Origin: Rhodosorus marinus
Lineage: Eukaryota > Rhodophyta > Stylonematophyceae > Stylonematales > Stylonemataceae
Assembly (NCBI GenBank): GCA_029953675.1
Contig: JAMWBK010000008.1
Location: forward strand, 1,955,001 to 2,019,000
DNA: 64,000 nt
Direction: 5' to 3'
Shown: piece after piece, positions 54,508-64,000 of the stretch
How positions within the stretch are numbered: the stretch's first letter is position 1
Layout: every line of letters starts with the position of its first letter
The notes under the pieces: generated by a model
What the model was told of the DNA's origin: nothing
What the model saw: the letters and a program-made list of their open reading frames with translations, nothing else
The model's database searches: none
Position numbers and translations under genes: made by a program

Positions 54508-55630
54508 CGGGCCTCCCCTCAGTCGGGAAGGCAGATCGAATATCCGGAGGAGGTGCCTCGGAGGGAGGCTCAGGAGCCGCACGACGCTTACGTGGAGGGC
54601 GCACGAAGGAACTAAAAGACCTGAAGAAAGTAGACACAGGGTTTTCAGCAGCGGAGTCTTGACTGAGGGTGTCCAGAGCCAGCGGATTCGGAGAGGCCGA
54701 TGGTGCTTCTGCCATGTCGGTGTCACGAGCCTCGGAGGCAGGGCGAGGGGAGGAAGGGTGCTCAAGAGTCGGCGGCAGAAGGTCAAACGCAGGGTGGGCT
54801 TCCAGCAGGGTGGCCTCAGTGGAGAGGAAGGCCTCTAGCGCGGTGCGGAGGACCCCGCGAGGAGGAAAACGCGCGAAGAGGCTCGCCTGTATGCGCGAGA
54901 GCCGCGCCGCATGAGTGTGTAGCGCGACAACCGAAGCCTGCGAGGCATCCAGGTTTTGCAAGGCCGACGGAGGAACCCAGCCGGCGTCAAAACGATCGAA
55001 CTCGACAAACAAAGAGACATGAGGACGAGTCAGTATCATGTTGGCCAGAGCAGAGCGCTGGGGCGCGGGGGTGGTTACAAGCGATTGAAGGAACTGGTAA
55101 GCCGAGTCAGTAACAAGAAAACAGGCATGAGGGCCCGTGAAGTCCACATATAGGAATTCAGACGGGGCGACCCCAAGGGAGGAAGCCATGGTGTCGCGAA
55201 AATCGCGGTAGTGGACGGGCGCGCGGCCCCGACCACGAGAGGGGGTCTGGGGACGCACGTTCGTCATCCAAACAAAGTGGAACGGAGATAGTTGGCGAGA
55301 AGAGTCAATAGGGATGTGTTGTGGCATCATACGCACCATTGCCGTCGTGCGTTGTTCAGAAGAGCCCCTGCGTAGGACCTGCGAATAGGTCGCACGTGGG
55401 GCACTGGAGGGAGCAGGATTCGGGCCCGACGCGGGCCCAGGAGGCGTCTGTCCTTGAATAGGGGTAGGCCAGTCGGAATCAGGAATGACCGGAGCGGAGC
55501 GCTCGGGTCGGGTGGAGGCAGGCCCCGCTGTACCGTGCGGATCCGCGGGGACGGGCACCGGGGGGTATGGGGCAGGCGCGGAGGCGGAGAAGCGCTCCAA
55601 ATAGGCGATCAGCAGGGGCAGGCGGTGTTC
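54500..55630 (-). pseudogene. ORF1 of family A (5'-truncated)
   Basis: Open for about 377 codons from the insertion junction. The upstream Met at 55681 lies in the flanking family B DNA and is not native. Pro-rich N-terminal region, then ATYSQVLRRGSSEQRTTAMV, FHFVWMTNVRPQT, VHYRDFRDTMASSLG, HVSLFVEFDRFDAGW, a Ser/Pro-rich acidic part, and a basic PPRKRRAAPEP near the end. It is homologous to family B ORF1. It ends GAT GTC TGA, overlapping the ORF2 ATG. Confidence 0.8.
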
Positions 55631-55639
55631 CCGCCTACC
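55631..55639. repeat. Target-site duplication, right
   Basis: CCGCCTACC, the partner of 51303-51311. Confidence 0.85.
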
Positions 55640-56459
55640 ACTGCCGCTCGTCTCCGCGGCATGGGAGGCCACCTCTCGCACTTGTGGTTAACCACTCTAC
55701 CGTCGTCAATGAGTCATCGTCTCGATGCTTTCCAGTTCCGTTCTGCCGCACGGATCTATCTCGGTTTCCCACAGGCTCCGTGGCACTCTAATCGGCCGTC
55801 TTTCTGTCAGGGATGTGAGAGCCGGATTGACGCTTGTGGCTACGACTTCCTGGGTTCCTGCGGACTGTTGAGAGGTCTCCGTACGAGGCGTCACACTCGC
55901 CTCAAGTACATCCTCAGCGAATTTTTTGACTCGGATATGGCATACGGTTGAGGTTGAGTCGGAACTGCCGAGATCCATCTCGGACTCTGCACCGCCCCGT
56001 TGTATAGCCGATCTCCTCGTCTCCGACGCTGCTGCCAGACGCTCAACATATGTGGACCTTGCGATTACCTGCCCCGTGGCCAGCGCCCACCTCACCGCAG
56101 CCGCCCGCCGCCGGGGGGCCGCAGCTTCAGCCCTTCGAAGAGTTAAGGAACGACGGTATGCTGAGAGCATGGCCAGTCTGCCTTGTCGCTGAGGGTCGAT
56201 CTCACCGGTTCCAGCCATTCATTGTGGAAAGCTTTGGTCACGTCGATAAGTCGGGTTTAGAGTGGTTGCGGAAATGTTTTGCTGAGCATCCTACTGAATA
56301 TTTGGCGCTCTTGAGGCGTTTAAGTGTCTCCCTTTGGCGATATTCCAGCGACATGCTTTCCGAGGCGCGCCATCGGCGCCTGGGGTTGCATGCTTCCCTC
56401 CCTAGTTATTAGTTCATCTTCACGCCTTGCGTAGCGCTTCAGGCTATGCTAGTAAAGTC
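55640..56459 (+). mobile_element. Family B copy 2, right part (CCHC finger, endonuclease, 3' end)
   Basis: Continues the ORF2 interrupted at 51311: ARLRGMGGHLSHLWLTTLPS, FCQGCESRIDACGYDFLGSC, TRRHTRLKYIL; a frameshift near 55935; VESELPRSISD, CIADLLVSDAAARRSTYVDL, AITCPVASAHLTAAARRRGA, VKERRYAESMASL; a second shift near 56180; then FIVESFGHVDKSGLEWLRKC and SVSLWRYSSDMLSEARHRRL to a stop at about 56410. In the finger, the His found in copy 3 (SYHLLGSC) is Asp here. 3' end: CTTCAGGCTATGCTAGTAAAGT. Confidence 0.9.
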
Positions 56460-57001
56460 GGGTAAGCTGTGGTCATTGCGGAGCACCGGGCGATGAAAGT
56501 TTGGGCATCAAAACTGTCCCCGTTGCACGTAGTAGCTATAGGTTGGTGCTGTGGTTGGAAGAAATGGGCACAGGTACCTTGGCCCCCTCTTGTACAGCCT
56601 ACGGGCCTCTTTCCGGCATAGTCGCGTGGGCACTTGTCCTACAACTCTCCGTCGTGAGGGGGTGGAGACCCGGAGGCTCGCCTCGCACAGTATCCACCTC
56701 CGCCAGTTCGTCTTCTCGTATACTCGACTTGCGTCTCTTTAATCGACAGCAAGATTCCACTTACTTCATCCAACTTCCCAACTTTTTTTTTGTTTCCCGT
56801 TTCTACCGAATGTAGAGGCAACTTGTTCCGTGTATTCCAACTATCGAATGTGGCTCTGCAACTTGTTCCAGTTGCTACATTCGGAAGTTGTGCCCCTTTC
56901 TTCCAATCAGAGCACCAACCTATAGCTACTAAGCGCAACGGGGACAGTTTTGATGCCCAAACTTTCATCGCCCGGTGCTCCGCAATGACCACAGCTTACC
57001 A
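56460..57001. repeat. About 112-bp inverted repeat with 315-bp spacer
   Basis: The left arm (56463-56575) starts GGTAAGCTGTGGTCATTGCG. The right arm (56891-57001) is its inverse and ends CGCAATGACCACAGCTTACC. They share TGGGCATCAAAACTGTCCCC and AGCTATAGGTTGGTGCT. The spacer has GCAACTTGTTCC twice. The arms could fold into a long hairpin. Confidence 0.85.
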
Positions 57002-57798
57002 GCAACTGGATACCCCACAAGCCGAGATCAGTCGGGTTTTCCACCTTGTGGAAGACCTGTACACTCACGCCACTCGGACGGAAGAGTTGCAGAACCTGAA
57101 CGCCAGACTTCATGACCTCTGCCGCCTGTAAACCCGTAATGCCCCGTGCCAGAGAATGCCAGGAAGCACACGCCCCGACGCACCGCCAACGGCCGCCGGC
57201 TTGAGATTCGCCCCGAGATTCGACAATCAAAAAACCGATGACTGCCACGCCAATCAACTTTTTGATGCCGAATTCCCGGCGCTGCTTGCCGATCGGCCTC
57301 AGCTGCGTCGTGCGACCGGGAGCTATGCTCAGGTGGCTCGAGCTACTACACCTGTGCTTCCTCTTCGGCGTGCTCCTACTTATTCACCCGCTAATGACCT
57401 AACGCAACAGCAAGGTCTGAGGCATCTACATGCAGCAGTCGGTGCTACTACTTGGACGCTTGATACTGGACTTTACTGGACTTGCTCTACTAGCGGACTT
57501 TACTAGCATAGCCTCGATACCACACCGGTCTTTGGTACATTTACCAACCTCCGACCTTCCCGCCATCGAAGGGTTAGGAAGACTTGGCCAAGCGGCCCAA
57601 GACTTCATTACCGAAACTACTGACCATCTTGAGCACAAAGCGGATGCGCAAACGCTCGTGCGCAAGGACCTTAATCGAGAGCTATGGCGTGATACGGCTC
57701 GCTTGGCAATCCATGCCATGCGCAAAGGCAATCATGTCCGGACGATGTTCCCTCTAGAAAGTAGTCTTCTACCCCGCCCTGGGGTCTCCTCAGCTTAG
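56985..57798 (+). pseudogene. Unidentified gag/ORF1-like remnant
   Basis: Three broken frames read TTAYQQLDTPQAEISRVFHL (stop at about 57130), then QLFDAEFPALLADRPQLRRA with YAQVARATTP, then LGRLGQAAQDFITETTDHLE and RELWRDTARLAIHAMRKG. Helical, charged, without known motifs. It lies next to LTR-element gag/protease debris, so a retroelement structural protein is the best guess. Confidence 0.35.
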
Positions 57799-57859
57799 CC
57801 TCTCCTGTTTTTCTCTAGTATCTCTAGCGCTACATTCGGCAGTTGGAATAAATGACACT

Positions 57860-58262
57860 GTAAAACCTGGAAAGGCCCAGTAAGCCCAGTAAGCCCAGGA
57901 AAGCCCAGTAAGCCCAGGAAAGTCCAGTAAAGCCCAGAAAGCCCAGGAAAGTCCAGTAAAGCCCGGTAAAGCCCATAATAAGCCCAGAGTAGAATATGAC
58001 AAGACGAAAGGTAGAAGACAGACTTGGGTTGACTCCCCCGCTCCTTTTTGTCGGGTTTTGTGGCAACAAGCCAAGGAAAGTCCAGGAAAGTCCAGGAAAG
58101 CCCAGTAAGCCCAGGAAAGTCCAGTAAAGCCCAGAAAGCCCAGGAAAGTCCAGTAAAGCCCGGTAAAGCCCATAATAAGCCCAGAGTAGAATATGACAAG
58201 ACGAAAGGTAGAAGACAGACTTGGGTTGACTCCCCCGCTCCTTTTTGTCGGGTTTTGTGGCT
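57860..58262. repeat. AAGCCCAGTAAAG/GAAAGTCCA minisatellite plus 197-bp direct duplication
   Basis: Short units AAGCCCAG(T/G)AA and GAAAGTCCAG(T/G)AA run from about 57860. The block 57899-58064, ending CCTTTTTGTCGGGTTTTGTGG, is repeated at 58096-58261 with a 197-bp period. The Leu/Gly/Phe/Trp-rich minus-strand frames here are products of the repeat. Confidence 0.88.
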
Positions 58263-58375
58263 TGTTGCTCGGGGAATTCTCTTTTCTGGTGTTGTAGCTT
58301 GTTCCCCTGGTTGGTGGTTCGGGATTTTGGTTTTGTTGAGTTAGGTTATGGGGGTTTTGGTCGGGTTTCGGCGGT

Positions 58376-58406
58376 GAAAAGCCTCCACTTTTGCGGAGGC
58401 TCAAAC
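58376..58406. other. Stem-loop GCCTCC / GGAGGC
   Basis: AAAAGCCTCCACTTTTGCGG followed by AGGCT folds as a 6-bp GC stem with an 8-base loop. Its role is unknown; it lies just before the gag relic. Confidence 0.4.
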
Positions 58407-58469
58407 CCTGGCTCTAAAAATCGAAGGCGCTGAGATGGCCAGCCAACCTCTAGAAGGGAGGGAAAACCT

Positions 58470-59075
58470 TCACCAAAAACGACAACGCCCCATACGACTG
58501 TAAGCAGAGGTACACGTTCGGGCCGCTTCTATCAGCCCCGAAGTCAGGAACTCCGACAGGGGAGAAATGCCCACCTGACCTGCGACTACTGCGGGAAACG
58601 GGGGCATACACAAAGCTTCTGCTGGAATGACCCGGCGAGCGGTGTACAACCCCCTCCCCGGGTGAGGGATGTTCGACGCACCCTCACCCCTTGCGCGCAG
58701 TTAAAAGATCCGCAAGAGTAGGGACCGCCGCCGCTGTTGCTAAGAAAGGCGTTAAGATTCCCTTCAGCAAGGAATGGATGGTGACGGGAATGCTCAATGG
58801 ACAGAGATACCTCTATTGATTGACACTGGTAGCAGCCATTCAGTCTTAAGAGGGGTCCCTGACGCCACACCAATTTACCCCACAACGCACGGGAAATTGG
58901 ACACTGCCGCACCGGGAGCATCAATAGAAATCTTGGGTGCGGTAAACGAACCTGTACAATTTTTATTTTTTTTTGGGAGGCCACGCATTCAAGTGGGAAC
59001 CCTGTGTCGTCAGAGAAGCCGCAAGTTCGGGCTATTTGGGACAGGACTTCTTAGAGTACCAAGCGCAGATTGACT
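58470..59075 (+). pseudogene. LTR-retrotransposon gag 3' end and aspartic protease relic
   Basis: One frame reads VSRGTRSGRFYQPRSQ ... LTCDYCGKRGHTQSFCWNDP, a CX2CX4HX4C zinc knuckle, and stops near 58720. It matches the gag at 30.7-31.0 kb (VPRGTRSGRRYQPGVQ ... CNYCGKKGHT). A second frame (58774-59073) carries IPLLIDTGSSHSVL, the retropepsin active site. RT and integrase are absent, so only the gag-protease junction remains. Confidence 0.8.
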
Positions 59076-59330
59076 TAACGAGTCGTACTTTGATTTTACA
59101 AACCGACAACGAAGAATGGAGAATATGAACGAGGAAAAATATGAAGAGAATAATGAAGCGGAATTCACCGACAATGATGAAGAAAAATGAGAAAACCAGA
59201 ACCACAACGAACAAAAAGCTGGAAAACACTTCACCGAAGATTCAGATTGCGGGAGCAACCACAACAAAGGAAAATATAAAGACCTCGCCGATGATCAAGA
59301 ACGAAGGAGTAATCACGATGGAGTTGCGTA

Positions 59331-59383
59331 GATACTGGATTTCAGCCTCCGATTAAACCATTCGTTCGTTCGATACTGGATTT
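59331..59383 (+). mobile_element. 29-bp family A 3'-terminal insertion with 12-bp target duplication
   Basis: CAGCCTCCGATTAAACCATT plus CGTTCGTTC (59343-59371), the exact family A 3' end, is flanked by GATACTGGATTT (59331-59342 and 59372-59383). It is an extreme 5' truncation. Confidence 0.88.
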
Positions 59384-59464
59384 TGTGTTGTGGTGGGTTT
59401 TAGTGGTTTTTTTTTTTTGGTTTTGGTGGCATAGGCTGTTGGTCTAATCGCGGAATTCTCCTTG

Positions 59465-59505
59465 TTTTAGCCTTGCCTATCGCTTTAGGCTATGCTTGAA
59501 AAGCC
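59465..59505 (+). mobile_element. Family B-like 3' terminus remnant
   Basis: AGCCTTGCCTATCGCTTTAG followed by GCTATGCTTG resembles the family B 3' end (CGCCTTGCGTAGCGCTTCAG, GCTATGCTAG). Divergent. Confidence 0.4.
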
Positions 59506-59519
59506 CGAAAACCCCAGTG

Positions 59520-62500
59520 GTTAGTATACGTGTGGGTGTCCGGTGCTAGTTTTCGGGTTTTGCGTGACGAGTGGGTTCTTCGGTGCCAGGCGCTTCTCTC
59601 TGCTGCCTTTCCCCCCGTTTTTTCGGGTTTTGTGGTTGGTAGTCGGGTCATTCACCTTCTGGTTGTTGGGTCGGGGATTTTTCTCCTGCGGAGTTGGGTG
59701 GCGTGTGTTTTCGGCGGGGGAATTGGTGGTTAGAGTATCGTCAATAGATTCTCTCGTGATGGTAGGGGGTTTCTTCGCGCCATGCTCCTTCGGGAGCGGA
59801 GCTCCCTGGCAACGAGGTGTCTTTGGGAGTTGGGCACCGGGTATGTCTAAGTTCGGGCCCCTTCTCTACGCAGGTGGAACTGCAGGGCGCCACTGGTATG
59901 GAGGTGTCAGCCCTCATGTCAGCCATCACCAGCCTGATCACCGCGGCGGGGGACAAGAGCGTCCTGCCCCAGCTGACCCAACGCCTTGGTTTGCTGGAAT
60001 CCAGCCTCCTGGCGCCTGCTCTAAAACTTGACACGGTGGCCACGGTGGCTACACGGCCCCCAGGCAGTCAAAATCAAGGTCATTCTGCGACTGTCCCCGA
60101 ACAGGCGCGGGCTGCTGAGCCCGCTATTGGTGGTCCCTCGACTGGCGCTTCTTCGGGGAGGGGTGCAGCTATCTCCACTCCTTTGCACGTCCCCCCAGCG
60201 GGAGCGGACTTTCCTGTGCTGGGCCAGCCCTCAGGTGGAGGACAGCTCCAGGCCAAGGCGGGGACACGTGGTGGCCCTAAGAGGGGCCCGTCGTACGCCT
60301 TGATTTTATGGAAGGGTACCACAGCCGCGCGTACGGCGGTTATGCTAAAATTTTTGCCCTCTCGCGAGTAGCAGGACGGACCTGATGAGACTACTTTGCA
60401 ATTCCTTTGGGTACGCAACGTTCGGCCAGAGCCTACACGGGGCAAGGTCCCATCCATGCGTGATTTCCATAATACTTTTGCGGAATCCTTGGGCTGTTGC
60501 CGAGACGTCTTTTTGCGAGCTACGAGGGCCGAGATGTTCCGTTCATGGTCACTGCAACAACGGCCACGTACCTGCAGGCCCTACTGGCCAAGCCTACCGA
60601 GCAATGGCCTGCGAGCGCCCGCTGGTTGCGGCCTCATCCCCAGGTCGTTCTGCACTTTGACTTTGACCGTTTCTCGGGCACTTTCCTGTCTCCCGGAGAA
60701 ACGGAAGGACCCTCTCAGCACGAAACCAGCGTAAAAACCGCAGTCATCCATTGGCTACGCCTTCACCGCTTTGAGCTTTTTGGAGCGTTTCGCGTCGCGG
60801 CCGCGCCACCTGCGTGCAGCCGTCTCTACCCTTTTCGACCGGGAGAGGCGCCTTGTGCTGAGCTCGAGTCACACGGCGGAGTTACAGAGGTTGAGGGTAT
60901 TAGAGGGCTCTGCTACCAACACCACTTGCAGTGAGAGTGGTGAGGAAGGGGAGCAGAATGAGAGCATGTCGGTGGAGAACGCCCCTATTACTTTGTTGAA
61001 GCCCGAGGGAGCTATCCCGCGAGCCTCGCGGAGTGGGCGGCTGACCACTCTGGCGAGGTTAGGCGGAAAACGTGCGAGGACCGACTCCCCGGGGTCTAAG
61101 GGGGAGGAGCACGATTAGCTCCCCGGGTACGGCTGCGAGGTTGCAGCCGATGGATTTGCGGTCTTATCTCGTGAAGGAGGGCGGAGACTGGGGCGTTTGG
61201 CGTACGCGTTTACGAAGTTGGCTCCGGCGTTGGATCTCTTTGGAAGGAGGCTTGCTTTCCCTCCGTGGCAGAATTCCGCCTGTCGTCCTACCTCGCGGCG
61301 AGCTCTTATTGGCTGGGACCATCCTGGACTTTATCTTCACGAGCCTGGCGAGTAACCTTCAGGACACCGTCATGTGGGAATTTCTGGGGTCAGGCCGCGC
61401 CCGATTCTGGCCCCAACTCACACGCCGAAGCGCAGATGGCGTGTCCGAGATCGGCTTGCCATGTTCTTGAAAGGGGAATTAGAGGGAGGTGTTGCAGCAA
61501 AGCTACTTAGCGTCCTTGAAACCATCCGTTTGTCGGACCCGGACTGGAACCGTCTCGCCCCTGACGGCTCGAGTACAGAAATTGGTCGCGGTGGGCAACT
61601 TGAGTCGAGCGGCGCGAGTTCTGGAGGTCCAGGTGCCTGTACTCCCCTACGAAGAAAGTCTCGCCCAGACGGTGTCATCTTTGTTCCCCTCGTCCGACGT
61701 GGACCTGCTACCCGAAGTCGAGGCCTTCTTGGACCATCCGGAGTTGGCACGGTTTCAAATCGACCTGAGTCTCAACGAGTCTGATCTGGAAGATTTGCTT
61801 CGTACCTCGCGTCGTGGACGCTGACCCTCAGGGCTTCGAACTGAATTATTGCAGGCCTTGGGCAAGCTTGGCCCGAGCGCTGAAGATCCTGAACAAACTG
61901 TTCCAGGGCACATCGGGTGCGTCTGCCCCATGGGAACATCGCTGAAGGGCACAACTTTGCTTGCTCACGAACCCTGGCCATCAGCCGGCCCACCCACGTC
62001 TCCGTCCGATCGGTATGGTCGAGAGTCTATGGAAGCTAGCCGGAAGGTGGCTATGCCAGCGCCTTCGCCAGCGGGTCACAGCTTTTATGGTACCCTTGCA
62101 AGTGGGGGTGGGATTTCGGGGGGTTGCGAATTGATCACCTATGGGATCGAGCTGCAGCGTGCCTGTAGGCCGGACCGGGGAGTTTTTGTGGTTGATTTTC
62201 GAAACGCATTCAACAGCGTCTCGCAAACGCATGCGTTGGAGGTGATCCGACGGGGTTTTCCGGAAGCGTGGCCCTTCTTCTCTGGTCTTTCCGGAAGCGG
62301 GAGCCTCCCCTACTGGACCAGGGAGGGCACTGTTTTCCAAGCACATACTGAAGTCCAACAAGGCGATCCTTGTGGGCCTCTACTGCATGCCTGTGCCTTG
62401 CAGCTCGTTCTCCTGCGTCTCGCGACTGAAGTGCCGGCTCTTCGTACTACGCCTATCACGACGACGTGATCTTGCTGGTCGCCCCTGAAACCCTGGCTCG

Positions 62501-64000
62501 GGAGTTGACCCAGATCGAAGGGATTGCACGTAGAGTCGGTCTCACGGCGGAACCCGAAAAGTGTCGTTTTCTCGCTCCAAGTGAAGTTTCGATGGCATCT
62601 CTGTCATCTAATCTACGAACCATTGGCGATTGTGAAAGGTTGGAGCACCACGGCGTCGGTTTCGGGAGCAACAACTTCGCCCAAGCCTCTTGCGAACGTG
62701 TTTTGACTCGGCACAAGCAGCTCACTGACGCCATTGAGCGCCTTCGGCCTGCTTGCTTTCCCGCGTTCGTGCCGGTCTTCGACTCAACTACTGGTTGCGT
62801 AGCCTACCACCCGACTGGGGTTCGTGGATCGCCGCCAAGGCCGACGAGATGAGGCTGAACCACTGGGGCACGCTCTTGGATGAACCCCTCGATCTTGAAG
62901 CGGTTCCCGACAGGGACTTAATCCGTGCCCAGCTCGCTCTACCGTTGCGCTTAGGGGGATTTGGTGTCGCAGATCGGAGACTCGTCTGCTCGCCTGCGGC
63001 GGTCGCCTCCTGGTCAACCGCGCTCCGTACCTTGGTGATTTTACCGATACAAAGTGCCTGCCTTTTGGCTCGAGCACTGACTAGCGAGGACCCAGTGACC
63101 CTTTCGCCCCAGCTTTTGACGATCTATGATGGTCTACAACAGGCGTTCCGGAAGTGCAACGCCGTGCCGGACGAGAATCGATCCCGTTTTCGGTCCTGGC
63201 GGGAACTGCTATGGGGACGAACGGAGGCAATTGAGGACTCACCCATTGACAGAGTTATTGCCGATGAGGGAGAAGTTAGCTCCGGGTCACCTGTTGCAGA
63301 TTACCAAGGTCTGAGCCGATTGTGGAGCTCCCGAACTGATGGGATTCAACGTAGCTTCACCTGGGGCCAACACAGTGCCGCTCATGCATTCTTGCTAAAC
63401 TCTCCCCTCACACGGCCTACCACCGCCGCTCGCCTTCGCGGCATGGGAGGCCATCTCTCGCACCTGTGGCTAACCACTCTGCCTTCGTTGCCAGGTCACC
63501 GGTCTCAATGCCTTCCAGTTCCGCTCCGCCGCACGGATCTACTTAGGCTTGCCACAAGCCCCGTGGCACTCTAATCGGCCGTTTTTCTGTCAGGGATGTG
63601 AGAGCCGGATTGACGCTTGTAGCTACCACTTGTTGGGTTCATGCGGACTGTTGCGAGGTCTCCACATGAGGCGCCACACTCGTATCAAGTACATCCTAAG
63701 CGAATGTTTAACTCGGGTAGGGCATACGGTTGAAGTGGAGTCGGAGCTACCCAGATCGGTCTCGGACACTGGGCCGGCCCGCTGTATCGCAGATATTCTT
63801 GTATCAGACCCTGGCGCCCGACGCTCATCATACGTTGACCTCGCGATTACATGCCCTGTGGCGAGCGCCCACCTCACGGCTGCCGCTCGCCGCCGAGGGG
63901 CAGCCGCTTCGGCTCTTCGAAGAGTGAAGGAACGACGGTATGCTGAGAGCATGCCCAGTCTGCCCTACGCCGAGGGTCGCTCCCACCGGTTCCAGCCTTT
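59520..64000 (+). mobile_element. Family B non-LTR element copy 3 (runs off the window)
   Basis: The longest family B copy. 5' region from about 59520; ORF1 from about 59817 (SLITAAGDKSVLPQLTQRLG, matching copy 1) to 61118 with stops and shifts; hairpin; ORF2 from 61150 (MDLRSYLVKEGGDWGVWRTR) through RT (VDFRNAFNSVSQT, EVQQGDPCGPLL, YHDDVILLV across a shift near 62455), the LPLRLGGFGVADR region, the finger FCQGCESRIDACSYHLLGSC and the endonuclease IADILVSDPGARRSSYVDLA to the window end. At least eight frameshifts or stops make it inactive. It supplies the uninterrupted reference for the copy 2/family A junction. Confidence 0.9.
61128..61149 (+). promoter_or_regulatory. Conserved hairpin before ORF2 (copy 3)
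   Basis: GGCTGCGAGGTTGCAGCC: the one C-to-T change relative to copies 1 and 2 keeps the stem through a G-U pair. It lies directly before the ORF2 ATG. Confidence 0.6.

Larger units (their letters stand above)
51312..55630 (-). mobile_element. Family A non-LTR retrotransposon (4.3 kb, inserted in family B copy 2)
   Basis: Boundaries are fixed by the 9-bp direct repeat CCGCCTACC and by continuity of the family B host sequence across it. It is oriented minus: 5' end at 55630, 3' end at 51312 (sense end CCGATTAAACCATTCGTTC). It carries ORF1 and ORF2, which overlap. The 5' end lies inside ORF1, so the copy is 5'-truncated. Fragments of its 3' end are scattered over the window at 17.9, 20.8, 26.1, 31.6, 32.3, 36.5, 44.3 and 59.3 kb. 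Confidence 0.93.

Noticed and set aside
55634-55681. Met at 55681 as start of family A ORF1
   Set aside because: It lies outside the element, in family B DNA beyond the target duplication. The ORF is 5'-truncated.
57790-58404. Leu/Gly/Trp-rich minus-strand frames resembling membrane proteins
   Set aside because: They derive from the AAGCCCAG minisatellite and its duplication.
1-64000. CRISPR arrays, bacterial operons, phage
   Set aside because: The window is eukaryotic, with spliced genes; no direct-repeat/spacer array or prokaryotic gene cluster is present.

Overview
This is nuclear DNA from a eukaryote. The conserved genes have short GT-AG introns of roughly 80-210 bp. They encode eukaryote-specific proteins: a splicing factor, a SWI/SNF ATPase, pICln, a prohibitin and an organellar IF-2. 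Large tracts are filled with decaying retroelements. I cannot place the species. A compact algal or protist genome fits best: the chromatin remodeler has AT-hooks and no bromodomain, as in plant SPLAYED-type proteins. A red alga or other microalga is possible but not shown.

Gene-rich left part (1-16 kb): the 5' end of a PHB2-like prohibitin (minus strand, cut by the window edge); SYF2 (plus, 2 exons); a 2753-residue Snf2/BRM-type ATPase (minus, 3 exons, tail-to-tail with SYF2); and a probably mitochondrial IF-2 (plus, about 8 exons, head-to-head with the ATPase gene). All exon junctions were placed by hand from GT/AG sites plus family conservation.

Middle part (16-42 kb): two secreted cysteine-rich paralogs 4 kb apart (16.3-16.8 and 21.0-21.7 kb) share ten aligned cysteines, a TATA box and a basic CxxC module. 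One carries long poly-Asp tracts. Next comes pICln (28 kb, 2 exons), then a 1095-residue secreted multidomain protein (38.6-41.9 kb: PQQ-type sugar dehydrogenase propeller, Ig-like Big_5, NPCBM, Big_5, unknown tail). Between them lie long gene-free stretches with 5'-truncated retroelement ends, and one inverted duplication of an LTR-element gag.

Right part (42.5-64 kb): a retroelement nest. Three non-LTR families with restriction-like endonuclease domains can be told apart. Family A is on the minus strand at 51.3-55.6 kb and is inserted into a family B copy with a 9-bp target duplication. Family B has three large plus-strand copies plus fragments. Family C is present only as fragments. A and B share a homologous ORF1 and a reverse transcriptase whose catalytic motif reads YHDD. 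All copies are broken by stops, frameshifts, deletions or truncation. LTR-element gag/protease remnants, an inverted repeat and a minisatellite lie at 56.5-59.1 kb.

The host genes show no pathway clustering. They are housekeeping genes for mitochondria, RNA splicing, snRNP assembly and chromatin, plus secreted proteins that may act outside the cell or in the wall.
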